A stretch of DNA of 64,000 nucleotides. Origin: Aquimarina algicola (lineage in GTDB: Bacteria; Bacteroidota; Bacteroidia; Flavobacteriales; Flavobacteriaceae). Positions 54,924-64,000 of the stretch are shown here, one piece after another; positions within the stretch are counted from its first letter, which is position 1; each line of letters opens with the position of its first letter. The DNA lies in NCBI RefSeq assembly GCF_006443095.1, contig NZ_VFWZ01000005.1, positions 434,001 through 498,000 of the forward strand, read 5' to 3'. A program made the position numbers and the translations under genes. Below the pieces are notes generated by a model. That model was not told the origin of the DNA. It worked only from the letters and a program-made list of their open reading frames with translations, and searched no databases.

Positions 54924-55658
54924 TTACGTATTCCAAATTTCCCATGATCTTTCGGCTTGCAGAATTAACATTTGTAATCCATTAGATATTAGTGCTCCTT
55001 TTTCTTTTCCTTTACGTAAAAAAGTAGTTTCTGATGGATTGTATATCAAGTCGTATAAAATGTGATTTTCAGAAAGATATTCATATGGTATGTTCGGATA
55101 ATTTTGAACATTAGGATGGGTGCCTAAAGGAGTACAATTTATGATTAGTTTATTTGAATTGATGATATTCTGATCGAGTTGATTATAGCTCAATTCTTGG
55201 GTGTTAGGGGTACGAGATACAAATGTATACTCAATATTTAGTTTTTTTAAAGCATATGCTATTGCTTTTGAAGCCCCACCCGTACCGAGTATTAATGCTT
55301 TTTGTACTGGTCTTTTTTGCAAAAGAGGTTTTAGAGACTCTGTAAAACCATAGTAGTCACTATTATACCCAATCAATTTTTTATTCTTATCGAATTTTAT
55401 CACATTCACAGCACCAATTTCTTTGGCAGTAGGGTCTAATTCGTTAAGGTAGGATATAATCTCTTCTTTGTAGGGAATCGTTACATTGAGCCCTTGAACG
55501 GTTTCATTTTTAATTACTTCTTCAACAGCTGTAATATCTTTAAGGTCAAAATTGGTATAACTACAATCTTTATTTTCTTTTTCAAATTTTTTAGAAAAGA
55601 AAGATTCTGAAAAAGAGTAACTTATGTTTTTGCCCAAGAGACCATAAATTTTTGTCAT
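54924..55658 (-). CDS. aroE: Shikimate dehydrogenase
   Basis: AroE reduces 3-dehydroshikimate to shikimate with NADPH in aromatic amino-acid synthesis. The 244-residue protein has the substrate site GKNISYSFSESFF near 7-19, the catalytic lysine in NVTIPYKEEI, the NADP loop ILGTGGASKAIAYAL near 122-136 and NCTPLGTHPN. The frame is open from 55697, but ATG 55658 (MTKIYGLLGKN) gives the normal start and removes an overlap with the DUF368 gene. It lies 7 bases after the DUF368 stop. Confidence 0.94.
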   Translation of the reverse strand: MTKIYGLLGKNISYSFSESFFSKKFEKENKDCSYTNFDLKDITAVEEVIKNETVQGLNVTIPYKEEIISYLNELDPTAKEIGAVNVIKFDKNKKLIGYNSDYYGFTESLKPLLQKRPVQKALILGTGGASKAIAYALKKLNIEYTFVSRTPNTQELSYNQLDQNIINSNKLIINCTPLGTHPNVQNYPNIPYEYLSENHILYDLIYNPSETTFLRKGKEKGALISNGLQMLILQAERSWEIWNT

Positions 55659-55665
55659 GTTTATT

Positions 55666-56691
55666 TTATTTTGAAGATTTTGAGGTACGATTTCCATACC
55701 ATTCTAACCATAAAACAATACCAATACCAACACATATATAAAAAATACTGATATACGTTTCTAGTATAGTAAAGTTTGGAAAATAACGATCGTAATTATC
55801 AAGTATAGGATTGCCTAAAGCGTCGATTTGTATATTTCCGAGAGAATCTAATTTGTATACTTTGTTTTTCCAGGGCCACACAACACCTAAAGAACCGGTA
55901 ATAAAACCAATAATAATTGCAAAAGTAGCATTTTTGAAATGCTTCAGAACATATCCAAGTATATGTGATAGCGTTACTAATCCGGTAACAGAGCCTAGAC
56001 TAAATATGGTAAGTACTTTTAATAACCGAATTCTTTTAACATCTTCTACAAAAGAAAAGTCCCAACGAATAATATCTGCAATGGTATCATATAGAGCATT
56101 GACTGAGTCTACAAGTAGCAGTACATAATTACCAAGTAATATTAATATGAATGATCCGGATAGTCCTGGTAATGTCATGCCCGAAACACCAATGATTCCA
56201 CAGAAAAAAACAAACCATAGATTATCATTTTCTTTTGCGGGGTCCATTAAACTTATCCCGACTCCAATAATGGTACCTGTTATAATGAGAAAAATATTTT
56301 TGGGACTCCAATCACTAAAATCTTTAACGATATAATAAATAGACCCTATGATCATACCAAAAAAAGAAGCCCATACATATAATTCATAATGAATAATAAG
56401 ATAGTCAAGTATTTTTGAAACGCTAAAATAGCTTATCAACATTCCCAGAATAAGTAATCCTAAGAATTTACCATTAATATATCTCCAAAAACTTTTGAAC
56501 CTGAAATTAGTAAAAAGCTTGAATGCTTTGAAGTTTATTTTTTGTAACGAGTAGATAAATTCTTCATAAAAACCGGCTACAAAGGCTACAACTCCACCAG
56601 ATACTCCTGGAACTTTGTTAGCAGCACCCATGGCAAGACCTTTGATGATCAAAAAAAATCTATCTGTAAAGGTTCGAGTGCTTTGTTGCAT
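55666..56691 (-). CDS. DUF368 membrane protein, copy A (PopT-like undecaprenyl-phosphate transporter)
   Basis: This 341-residue polytopic protein has about nine to ten membrane segments and the DUF368 hallmarks AANKVPGVSGGVVAFVAG near 23-40 and MTLPGLSGSFILILLGNY near 172-189. DUF368 proteins (PopT) were shown in Vibrio and Bacillus/Staphylococcus work to recycle undecaprenyl phosphate across the inner membrane, alongside DedA proteins. It is 6 bases from a second DUF368 gene, so the operon encodes two paralogues. The C-terminus ends close to the aroE start. Confidence 0.88.
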   Translation of the reverse strand: MQQSTRTFTDRFFLIIKGLAMGAANKVPGVSGGVVAFVAGFYEEFIYSLQKINFKAFKLFTNFRFKSFWRYINGKFLGLLILGMLISYFSVSKILDYLIIHYELYVWASFFGMIIGSIYYIVKDFSDWSPKNIFLIITGTIIGVGISLMDPAKENDNLWFVFFCGIIGVSGMTLPGLSGSFILILLGNYVLLLVDSVNALYDTIADIIRWDFSFVEDVKRIRLLKVLTIFSLGSVTGLVTLSHILGYVLKHFKNATFAIIIGFITGSLGVVWPWKNKVYKLDSLGNIQIDALGNPILDNYDRYFPNFTILETYISIFYICVGIGIVLWLEWYGNRTSKSSK

Positions 56692-56697
56692 GAATGA

Positions 56698-57663
56698 TTA
56701 ATTTGCTTTTTTGGTAGAAAGTCGCTCTAAAATAAGAATAATCAGAAAGCCTATCGTTGTAAATGCTAACACCCATATAATTTTACTATCCCCTTCAAAT
56801 TGTGTAGGGAGTATACTTTTTTCTATAAATGGAATCTCTACTCCTTCTGAGTTAGTTCGCCAAGAAAGTACTTTTTTCCATGGCCAAAGTTTGTTTAGAG
56901 ATCCGATCATAAAACCTGTGAGTATAGCCAACGTTGTATTTTTATGGTTTAGGAACATCCAATTTAATACTTTGGAGAAAATTTTAAGCCCCGTAATTGC
57001 ACCAATAGCAATAAGTAATAGCTTAGAGATAGCTTGCCATAAGATGTCAAAATCAAATTGCAAGAGCCCATTTCTTAATTGATTTAAAATGTCTATAAAT
57101 GTTTGATATGCACCCAATATTAATAGAATGAATGCTCCCGAAACACCTGGCAGTATCATAGCAATTATAGCGATAAACCCACAAAATATAAGATACCAAT
57201 GACTCTCGGGAGAAGAAAATGGTTCTGCTATTGTGATTAAATATGAAAGTATAGCAGAGATGATTATAGCAATAATAACAACTAATTTCCAACGAGTGAT
57301 TTGTTTGGCAATATAAAATATACTAGCCAAGACTAATCCAAAGAAAAATGCCCACAACAATAAAGGTTCATTATGCATGAGCCATTTTATAAGTTTTGCC
57401 AATGATAATATACTTATTGCGATCCCGGTAAATAATGCAGTCAAAAATGAAAGATTGTATTTTTTCCAGGAGGCTAAAAAGCCATCTTTTTTCCAAGAAG
57501 AAAAAAACGAAAAGTCTAAGTTATTTATAGTTTCAATTAATTCTTGATATATACCTGATATAAAAGCTATCGTTCCTCCTGAGACACCAGGCACAACATC
57601 TGCTGCACCCATGGCTAGTCCTTTAAGAGAAATAATAAGGTAGTCCTTAAGACTTCTTCGCAT
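56698..57663 (-). CDS. DUF368 membrane protein, copy B
   Basis: This 321-residue paralogue has the same motifs, AADVVPGVSGGTIAFISG near 19-36 and AMILPGVSGAFILLILGAY near 169-187, and the same helix layout with a hydrophobic C-terminal helix (ILVLAFTTIGFLIILILERL type). Copies A and B share the PGxSG signatures but differ widely elsewhere, so they look like an old duplication rather than a recent one. Such tandem pairs suggest heteromeric or substrate-specialised transporters, by inference. It follows the TPR gene by 91 bases. Confidence 0.88.
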   Translation of the reverse strand: MRRSLKDYLIISLKGLAMGAADVVPGVSGGTIAFISGIYQELIETINNLDFSFFSSWKKDGFLASWKKYNLSFLTALFTGIAISILSLAKLIKWLMHNEPLLLWAFFFGLVLASIFYIAKQITRWKLVVIIAIIISAILSYLITIAEPFSSPESHWYLIFCGFIAIIAMILPGVSGAFILLILGAYQTFIDILNQLRNGLLQFDFDILWQAISKLLLIAIGAITGLKIFSKVLNWMFLNHKNTTLAILTGFMIGSLNKLWPWKKVLSWRTNSEGVEIPFIEKSILPTQFEGDSKIIWVLAFTTIGFLIILILERLSTKKAN

Positions 57664-57754
57664 TAGTTTTTGATTTTAAATTTTGTTAATCAAAACAAAT
57701 GTATGGATTTTTGCAATGCGGTCAACTTGGAAAAAAAGCACTCTTTTAGAAAGA

Positions 57755-59149
57755 TTACTTTTGATATTCTGAAATTATTTTTTTGACAATTGTAAGGTTA
57801 AAAATGTTTTCAAAAAGCTCCTCTAATATGATATGAAATTCAAAATCAACTTTGAGTGCTTTTCTTAGATGTAATTCACCATTATTATACTCTTGTTTCT
57901 GATAATATAAACCAGCTAACCTGTATTGAATTTCAGCATTATCCGGGTAGAATTCTATTGCTTGTTTCAGGCATTGAATTGACGCATCTTCTTCTCCTAA
58001 AAATTTTAGAATATCAGATCTGTTTAACCAGGTTTCTAACTCATAATTTCCTAATTCTAATGCTTTTCTGTAGCCTCTTTCTGCCTCTTCAAAAAAAGCG
58101 AGTCGGTTATTTATTTTGGCATATCGTTTCCAGTATAATACATTCTCTGCATCAATACTGATAGCTTTATTAATGTAATATAATGCTTTTTGATAATCAC
58201 GCTTACGCATATAAAAATCAGTAATAGCAATCCATCCTTTGTCTAAAAGAGGGTCTTCATGTACTGTTTTTGAATAATGCTGTATCGCTAGCTCTTTATT
58301 ACCCAATTTTTCATGACATTTACCTATACGTAATAAGGCAAAAGAGGTAGGGTCATCTAACTCTAATGTTATTTTATAATTTTCAATCGCTTCATTATAT
58401 CTTCCTAACTTTTCGAGTACTTTTCCTTTTTCTAAATAAGCACCAATGAAGTATTCATCACTTATTATCGCAAAATCAAATGCTGCGAGTGCTTTTTCAT
58501 ATTCTTTTAAATCGAAGTATTGTTTACCTACTTGGTGCCATGCTACTTCACAATACGGATTTTTATCCAGAAATAAATTTAAATATTCTATGGCTTCAGT
58601 ATGTTGATCAAGAAAGTCAAAACAATAAATAACATTGTATAAAGCAGAATAATCTTCATCATCTGCTTCGAGACATCTCATGAAATTTGTTTTGGCATTT
58701 TCAAAATCATCCATAAACAAATACTCCATACCTATTAATGAGTACACATCGGCAGGATCATCTGTATATTCTAATGCCATCATTAAAAGCTCTATTGCTT
58801 TTACATGTTTGTTTTGTTTTGATAATATATTAGCCTTTTGAATATAAACTTCTTCATTTTCTGGCTCAATAGCATGCAATTGTGCTAGTAGAGTATCTGC
58901 TTTATCCAAGCGATTTTCAAAAACTAATACTTCGACCTTTAATAATTTTAGATTTACAGACGATGGATGCTGTGATAAACCTAATGCGATTGCTTTTTTT
59001 GCTTTTGCAATTTTTCCGTTCTCTAAATAATGATGTATAATAGATTCGAACTCGTCCGAATCAAAAAACTTTACATCATTAGATCTCAACATAGATTCAT
59101 ATCTAGTAATTGAGAAATTATTTTCTTCTTCTTCGTGGTTAAACTTCAT
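57755..59149 (-). CDS. Cytoplasmic tetratricopeptide-repeat protein
   Basis: This 464-residue protein has about ten TPR units of the A-x3-L-x-LxP form, for example YCEVAWHQVGKQYFDLKEYE near 203-222 and GRYNEAIENYKITLELDDPT near 261-280. No signal peptide is present, so it works in the cytoplasm as a protein-interaction scaffold. It starts at ATG 59149 and heads the probable operon with DUF368-B, DUF368-A, aroE, DUF349 and the methyltransferase. Its direct partners are unknown; the operon suggests an envelope-precursor role. Confidence 0.85.
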   Translation of the reverse strand: MKFNHEEEENNFSITRYESMLRSNDVKFFDSDEFESIIHHYLENGKIAKAKKAIALGLSQHPSSVNLKLLKVEVLVFENRLDKADTLLAQLHAIEPENEEVYIQKANILSKQNKHVKAIELLMMALEYTDDPADVYSLIGMEYLFMDDFENAKTNFMRCLEADDEDYSALYNVIYCFDFLDQHTEAIEYLNLFLDKNPYCEVAWHQVGKQYFDLKEYEKALAAFDFAIISDEYFIGAYLEKGKVLEKLGRYNEAIENYKITLELDDPTSFALLRIGKCHEKLGNKELAIQHYSKTVHEDPLLDKGWIAITDFYMRKRDYQKALYYINKAISIDAENVLYWKRYAKINNRLAFFEEAERGYRKALELGNYELETWLNRSDILKFLGEEDASIQCLKQAIEFYPDNAEIQYRLAGLYYQKQEYNNGELHLRKALKVDFEFHIILEELFENIFNLTIVKKIISEYQK

Positions 59150-59582
59150 CCGGTAGCGTTTACTTTATACATTTATCAGATGGAATTCATTTTGTAGATT
59201 ATTTATTGTTTTAAAATAAATTTTTAAATCATACAAAACTCATTTCATACACGTTGATTAAAGATGTTTTAAAAATCATAGAAAATTGGATAAATGTTTT
59301 TTGTCTTCCTTTTACATCTGTTAAGCATCATAACATGAAACTTAACTTACTTCCTGTTTCTTTGATTTGTTTAGTATTAAAATTACAAATGATATTGAAT
59401 CATTATACTTATTCAACCAATTGTTTTTAACAAACTAATTAACAAAACGTGTACCATTTCTTTAGTTTGCTGAACTTTAATTTTATAGAGGCTGTAATAA
59501 AAAATATTTGAATCTTTGTGGAAAGTTATATCTCTAATCAATATAAGTCTTTTTATGGAAAAAATAAAGTAATACGGATACT
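59150..59582. other. AT-rich intergenic region between TPR and aminotransferase genes
   Basis: No supported gene. It must contain the TPR promoter on the minus strand and the end region of the aminotransferase transcript. A 31-codon frame from ATG 59335 to stop 59430 on the plus strand exists but has no other support. Confidence 0.45.
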
Positions 59583-60767
59583 TTAACTATTTTGGATTTC
59601 GTCTAGAACATCAAGAATTATTTTACATCCTTCTTTGATCTCTTCGATAGAGATAGTTAACGGAGGTGTTATCCGAACAGCTAAAGGCTCATATAATAGC
59701 CAAAATAAAATCAATCCTCTTTCTTGGCATTTTAAGACGATTTGATTAGTGATTTCTGCTGATGGTGTTATAAAAGCAAGCATAAGTCCAATACCCCTAA
59801 TTTCTTTGATTAAAGGATGAATGAGAAGAGATCTAAATATTTTTTCTTTTTCTAAGGAAGCTGCCATTACGTCACTTTCTGTAATCTCTCGTAATGTTGC
59901 CAAAGCGGCAGCCGCAATTACAGGATTGCCTCCAAATGTTGTAATGTGCCCTAGTTTTGGGTTGTCTTGTAATTGATCCATCACAGCAGTAGAAGCAGTA
60001 AAGGCTCCTATTGGTAATCCACCTCCCATACCTTTGCCCATAGCTATAATATCAGGAACGATATTATAATTTTGGAAACCAAATAGTTTTCCGGTTCTTC
60101 CAAAGCCAGGTTGTATCTCATCCAAAATTAGCATTGCACCAACTTCTTTACAACGTTGACTAACTTTTTCTAAATAATTTTTTTTGGGAACAATGAATCC
60201 TGCGCCACCTTGGATTGTTTCTAAAATTATTCCTGCAGTTTTTGTAGTGATGTTTTTTAGTTCTTCTTCATTATTAAAATTTATAAATGAAACATCAGGG
60301 ATAAGAGGTCTAAACGCTTGTTTACGTTCTTCGTAACCCATTACACTCATAGATCCCATAGTATTACCATGATAGGCAAGCTTTGCAGCAATAATTTGAC
60401 TTCGTCCTGTTACTCTTCTAGCTAGTTTTAAAGATCCTTCTATTGCCTCTGTTCCAGAATTGGTTAAATAGGTTTTTTCTAAAGGTTTGGGTAGGAGAGA
60501 GGCCAGTAGTTTTGTGAGTTCTACAGCAGGTTTTTGGATATATTCTCCATATACCATTACATGTAGATACTTATCAAGTTGCTCTTTTACAGCTTTGATT
60601 ATTTTGGGGTGGCGATGCCCCAAACTACAAGCAGAGACTCCGGCAACAAAATCCAGATATTTTTTGCCATCGGTGCTATAAATATAGCTTCCATTTGCAT
60701 GAGATATTTCTATTGCTAATGGGTGTGGAGTCGTTTGCGCTTGATATGTAAAGAAGTCTTCTTTCAA
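59583..60767 (-). CDS. Class III PLP aminotransferase (acetylornithine/ornithine type)
   Basis: This 394-residue fold-type I PLP enzyme has the class III signatures TNSGTEAIEGSLKLARR near 102-118, LILDEIQPGFGRTGKLFG near 213-230 and the PLP lysine Lys245 in IAMGKGMGGGLPIGAF. It resembles acetylornithine and other omega-aminotransferases; the exact amino donor is not assignable. The start is TTG 60767, matching the family N-terminus MKEDFFTYQAQTTPHPLAIE with no ATG available upstream. The OstA-like gene lies 53 bases upstream on the same strand; the pairing is likely accidental. Confidence 0.85.
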   Translation of the reverse strand: MKEDFFTYQAQTTPHPLAIEISHANGSYIYSTDGKKYLDFVAGVSACSLGHRHPKIIKAVKEQLDKYLHVMVYGEYIQKPAVELTKLLASLLPKPLEKTYLTNSGTEAIEGSLKLARRVTGRSQIIAAKLAYHGNTMGSMSVMGYEERKQAFRPLIPDVSFINFNNEEELKNITTKTAGIILETIQGGAGFIVPKKNYLEKVSQRCKEVGAMLILDEIQPGFGRTGKLFGFQNYNIVPDIIAMGKGMGGGLPIGAFTASTAVMDQLQDNPKLGHITTFGGNPVIAAAALATLREITESDVMAASLEKEKIFRSLLIHPLIKEIRGIGLMLAFITPSAEITNQIVLKCQERGLILFWLLYEPLAVRITPPLTISIEEIKEGCKIILDVLDEIQNS

Positions 60768-60820
60768 TATTGGGTGGTTTTTTAATTTATATTTAAAAAA
60801 ATATCTTTTAAAAAAGGTGT

Positions 60821-62737
60821 TTATTGTTTCTGTAGACTATCGATTACTTTATTGTTTTCTTCTTCTTTATATTGTAATGTTGTTACAGTAATACTATCTC
60901 GCTCTTTTGCTGTGCGAGACATATCTAAATCGATCATAGATGTTTTTTTCTGATCTTTTCTTGTTTCTTTTTCTACATCTTCTTTAATTTCTGTTTTTGG
61001 AGTGATAGTATCCAGATTTTGCAAAGAGTCTAGTTTTTCGTTGGTTTCTTTTAATTCTGCATCTTTAAGCTCTTGTTCTAATAATCTTGATCCTTCTGAT
61101 TTATTATCTTCAAGACGTTTTACAGTATCTTCATCAAAAAAGTCATCTTCTACTTTTGGCAAGGGGATTCCTTTTATTTTGATTAATTCTAAAGGTGCTT
61201 CTCCTCTAAATAAATCTGCTTTGCTTTTGATTTGTTCCTCTCCCCGCCAATTAAGCCCGGATAATTCTCGAGCATTTTCTGGCAGATCGATTTCTCTATA
61301 TAATGTACCGTCAATATTTTGGTAATAATAAACATCTTCAATCTCCCGGTTACTCATTAGCATTCGTATGGAACTTGAGAGTACTTTATTGATCCCGATA
61401 AGTTTAAGTTCGCCTTCGCTTTCTCTTTGAAAAAATATGGTTTCTGTATTTTTATCTATATCTACTTGATAGAGTTCATTATCTTTAAATAATCCATAAA
61501 GAATTTGACCTTTTACCTGGTTATAGCCGGCTTTAAGTGTATCTTCTTGTGCTAGAAATGCGTTTTCGTAGACTTTTAAAGAATCCAGTTTTTCTGTTTT
61601 GGTATTTGATATAAGAATTATGGTGTCGCCGGTCATTTGATTTCGTTGCGACCATAATATAGGATTGCCAAGCATTCGGGTATAACCTGTAGTTTGGTTT
61701 ACATTAATAGAATCACTTTTACCACTCATGGTACTTTTATAAATTCTTACATCATAAAAACCATTCATAATTCGATGATTCGGTTTTCCTGTTATCATAA
61801 GTGTATCGCTATGAATAAAGATGGAATCATTTTCTTGTAAGGTAGCAGCAAGTGCTCTCTTTGTTATAAAGACAGAGTCTTTGTCTTTGAAAACTTCTGC
61901 ATAATGACCTGTTATTACAGATTGATTGGCAGTATCTAATACTTTAATATTATTTGTTGCAGATGCAAATTGAATGGCACTATTATAAAAGATACTATCT
62001 CCAAAAACGGTACGTTCATCATAATCAATTTTTGCATTTTGTATTGCATATCCTGTTTTTACTTTTGTGTCATAGAATCCTCTTTCACAATATAAAGTAC
62101 TTTCTTTACCTTTTACGGTTGATGGACCATATAGATATGCATGGCCGTTTTCTGTAAAATAGTCTAATCGATCAGAATCTACTGTATTTTCAGGATTTAC
62201 AATTTTTACATCTGTATTAAATGAATATTGTTTTCTATCCATAAAATACCTACCTATTTTACTGGTCAATGTATTAGAAGAATCTTTAACAGTACCTCCG
62301 CTTCTGTAATAGGCTTGTTGTTTTAGACGATCAAAAAATAAAGTATCTGTGCTCAAAGTATTAGAAGGGGTTTCCATAAACACTTGATCGCGAGCATATG
62401 CAAATTGAGTGTTGCCATTATATTCTGCATATTTACTGGTCATAGTTAACGTATCTCCTTGTTTGATGATAACATTACCTAGCGCCTTTACAAATCTATC
62501 TTCTCCATAGTGAACAGCTTGATCGCACCATATTTCGATACCTTCATGCTGCATATAGACTTGTTTATCAACTTTGGCAAGTATTGTAGCACCAGGAAAT
62601 CGATTTTGATCTTTTATTGTACGGTCAGATTGTACTTTGATTTGTTTCCCTTCTTGTGCAAATACTGTTATCGAAAGAAAAAAGATAATCAAGGTATAGA
62701 AAAATGTATTCTTCAAATGTCTAAAATTTGTATGCAA
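60821..62737 (-). CDS. OstA/LptA-domain envelope protein
   Basis: A signal peptide (HLKNTFFYTLIIFFLSITVFAQ) is followed by an OstA/LptA-like beta-jellyroll with GNVIIKQGDTLTMTSKYAEY, SNTLSTDTLFFD and repeated YFxENGxAYLYGPS-type units over about 40-420. This fold carries lipopolysaccharide across the periplasm in the Lpt bridge. The last 130 residues are acidic and lysine-rich. The 638-residue length exceeds plain LptA and resembles Bacteroidota OstA-like proteins of unknown precise role. The start is not certain: TTG 62737 opens the frame and TTG 62716 would give MKNTFF. Confidence 0.82.
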   Translation of the reverse strand: MHTNFRHLKNTFFYTLIIFFLSITVFAQEGKQIKVQSDRTIKDQNRFPGATILAKVDKQVYMQHEGIEIWCDQAVHYGEDRFVKALGNVIIKQGDTLTMTSKYAEYNGNTQFAYARDQVFMETPSNTLSTDTLFFDRLKQQAYYRSGGTVKDSSNTLTSKIGRYFMDRKQYSFNTDVKIVNPENTVDSDRLDYFTENGHAYLYGPSTVKGKESTLYCERGFYDTKVKTGYAIQNAKIDYDERTVFGDSIFYNSAIQFASATNNIKVLDTANQSVITGHYAEVFKDKDSVFITKRALAATLQENDSIFIHSDTLMITGKPNHRIMNGFYDVRIYKSTMSGKSDSINVNQTTGYTRMLGNPILWSQRNQMTGDTIILISNTKTEKLDSLKVYENAFLAQEDTLKAGYNQVKGQILYGLFKDNELYQVDIDKNTETIFFQRESEGELKLIGINKVLSSSIRMLMSNREIEDVYYYQNIDGTLYREIDLPENARELSGLNWRGEEQIKSKADLFRGEAPLELIKIKGIPLPKVEDDFFDEDTVKRLEDNKSEGSRLLEQELKDAELKETNEKLDSLQNLDTITPKTEIKEDVEKETRKDQKKTSMIDLDMSRTAKERDSITVTTLQYKEEENNKVIDSLQKQ

Positions 62738-63125
62738 AATAACGAAAATTGTAGCTAATGATTGTAGTATAATACTTTAAATAAAAACCACATCTACATT
62801 TAAAATACATAAAAAATGAAAATTTGTTGCAAGATAATAGTAAACCTGGATTTTTGTGAGTACGTATATACTTAGGGATTCAAGACTTTAACGTTTTTGT
62901 TTCTATGATTTTTAGATTTTATTAACACTTTATGTGCTTAAGCATCAGTAAATTGCTGAAGGAAAACAACAAGAATTAAAGACCTGTAGCTATGGGGATA
63001 GCTCGGTTTTACAGTCAATTTTTATCGATAGATAGATACATACTCATTTTTTTGTATTCACAAATTGGTATTTCAATTTAATTGTAAAAACTCAGGTTGT
63101 ATTATTAATAACAAAAGAGTAATAG
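62738..63125. other. Divergent intergenic region with small hairpins
   Basis: No gene is seen. It holds promoters for the divergent OstA-like and TPR/PD40 genes. Two small hairpins occur on the plus strand, TCAG/CTGA (about 62945-62959) and AGCTAT-GGGG-ATAGCT (62988-63003), the second enclosed by CTGTA/TACAG (62984-63014). They would lie in the leader of the 63126 gene. A short GATA-type repeat follows near 63025. Confidence 0.45.
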
Positions 63126-64000
63126 ATGGTTTTTATAAAAAACTTTGGGGCTCTATTATTTTTGTTTTTTTGGGGGACAATTATTTCGCAAGAAAAACAG
63201 CTACAAAGAGCAAATCAGGCTTTTGAAGAACATGGACATTCTAAAGCTAGAAATATTTACAAAAAAATTCTAAGAAAAGGATATCATGATAAAGAACTAT
63301 ATGAAAAAATAGGGGATTCATATTACTTTGATGGTAAATTAGAAAAAGCTGCACATTGGTATGAAGAATTGGTAAAACGACATCCTTCGCAAATTAAATA
63401 TGAACATTTAAAACGATATGCTCATTGCCTTAAACATATTGGAAGTTATATAGATCAAGATGTGACTCTTCAGAAATTATTTATAAACAAAATTCAAAAT
63501 CTTGATAATGATTTAGCAAGTATAGTGCCTGTTAATTATTTGCAATCAGAAAATCTATCTATGAGATTTGTTGTAAATGCTCTGTCAATTAATTCTAAAT
63601 ATTCTGAATATTCACCTAGTTTTTATAATAATGAATTAGTCTTTGCATCTTCTAGGAGCTCAAAAAGCTTTTCTTCTGTAGTAAACGACTGGAATAATCA
63701 ACCCTTTTTAGATCTTTATTATACTACAAAAGGTCAAAAGAAAATAACAAGACTAAAAGGGGATATTAATACAAAATTTCATGAATCTTCTGCTGTTTTT
63801 AGTAAAGACGGAAAAACAGTTTATTTTACTAGAAATAATTATTCAAAAGGAAAATTGAAAAAGAGTACAGGTGGTACCACATTATTAAAAATCTATAAAG
63901 GAGAATATAGTAAAGGAAAATGGATAAATATTGAAGAATTACCTTTCAACAGTAACGAATATTCTATTGCACATCCTGCGCTTTCGCCAGATGGCCGGTT
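63126..64000 (+). CDS. Outer-membrane TPR/PD40 protein (OmpA-family-like), 5' part
   Basis: The frame runs from ATG 63126 to the window end without a stop (291 codons and two bases). It begins with a signal peptide (MVFIKNFGALLFLFFWGTIISQ), then TPR units (QANQAFEEHGHSKARNIYKKI, IGDSYYFDGKLEKAAHWYEE), and then PD40 strands such as AVFSKDGKTVYFTRNNY. This is the N-terminal layout of Bacteroidota OmpA-family PD40 proteins, often linked to PorP/SprF and the type IX secretion system. The expected OmpA domain would lie beyond 64000. It is not a complete gene here. Confidence 0.8.
   Translation, partial: MVFIKNFGALLFLFFWGTIISQEKQLQRANQAFEEHGHSKARNIYKKILRKGYHDKELYEKIGDSYYFDGKLEKAAHWYEELVKRHPSQIKYEHLKRYAHCLKHIGSYIDQDVTLQKLFINKIQNLDNDLASIVPVNYLQSENLSMRFVVNALSINSKYSEYSPSFYNNELVFASSRSSKSFSSVVNDWNNQPFLDLYYTTKGQKKITRLKGDINTKFHESSAVFSKDGKTVYFTRNNYSKGKLKKSTGGTTLLKIYKGEYSKGKWINIEELPFNSNEYSIAHPALSPDGR

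Noticed and set aside
57053..57292. Minus-strand 79-residue ORF inside DUF368-B
   Set aside because: It is a shadow frame within a well-supported gene.
59335..59430. 31-codon ORF on the plus strand
   Set aside because: Very short, no RBS, no recognisable features; within chance expectation in AT-rich DNA.

Overview
This is an AT-rich stretch of a Bacteroidota chromosome, most likely family Flavobacteriaceae (an Aquimarina-like marine genus would fit, but genus is not proven). The evidence is the gene content (tricorn-like protease, tandem DUF368, DUF349 and DUF5606 proteins, OstA-like protein, an OmpA/PD40-type protein at the right edge), a type IX secretion C-terminal sorting domain on the alpha-amylase, weak Shine-Dalgarno signals, and several TAnnTTTG -7 promoter elements typical of this phylum. 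I see no tRNA, rRNA, CRISPR array, insertion sequence or prophage. The window is core chromosome.

Layout. 1-9.3 kb: guaA, a five-LysM periplasmic-binding-protein-like lipoprotein-size receptor, a DUF922 putative metalloprotease, DUF3820, lysA, a LON substrate-binding-domain protein, sucC and a cupin. 9.4-19.7 kb: tricorn-like protease, DUF1456, TerB-like, small heat-shock protein, an SPFH/ribbon-helix-helix pair, a catalytically altered esterase, a cysteine-rich S41 peptidase, RraA and a tautomerase-like CHMI. 19.8-29.5 kb: uvrB, a two-gene ABC-2 exporter, an atypical kinase-like gene interrupted by an in-frame TGA, a two-lipocalin lipoprotein, a nucleoid-associated protein, a pRiA4b-like protein and heme A synthase. 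29.7-37.8 kb: CCA-adding enzyme, threonylcarbamoyl-AMP synthase and a six-gene lipopolysaccharide-core/glycan group (GT4, TOD1/MUCI70-like, two GT2, a Kdo-kinase-like protein, GT9).

37.9-48.2 kb: dapD, ruvX, def, DUF5606, pyrG, yidC, a MORN-repeat protein, mnmA, a nitronate-monooxygenase-like flavoprotein and mazG. 48.3-52.6 kb: a large secreted alpha-amylase with three starch-binding modules and a methyltransferase. 52.6-59.1 kb: a probable minus-strand operon TPR - DUF368 - DUF368 - aroE - DUF349 - methyltransferase. 59.6-64 kb: class III aminotransferase, OstA-like protein, and the 5' part of an outer-membrane TPR/PD40 protein cut by the window edge.

Themes: envelope assembly recurs (OstA-like, DUF368 undecaprenyl-phosphate carriers, glycosyltransferases, YidC, LysM protein), as does proteostasis (tricorn, Hsp20, SPFH, LON domain). 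The points most worth checking are the in-frame TGA at 25029-25031 followed by 66 open codons and a terminator; a GAC-N5-GTC dyad found upstream of both hsp20 and the tricorn-like gene; the esterase-like protein whose nucleophile elbow reads G-W-E-N-A; and the tandem DUF368 operon. I found no clear new defence or mobile system.
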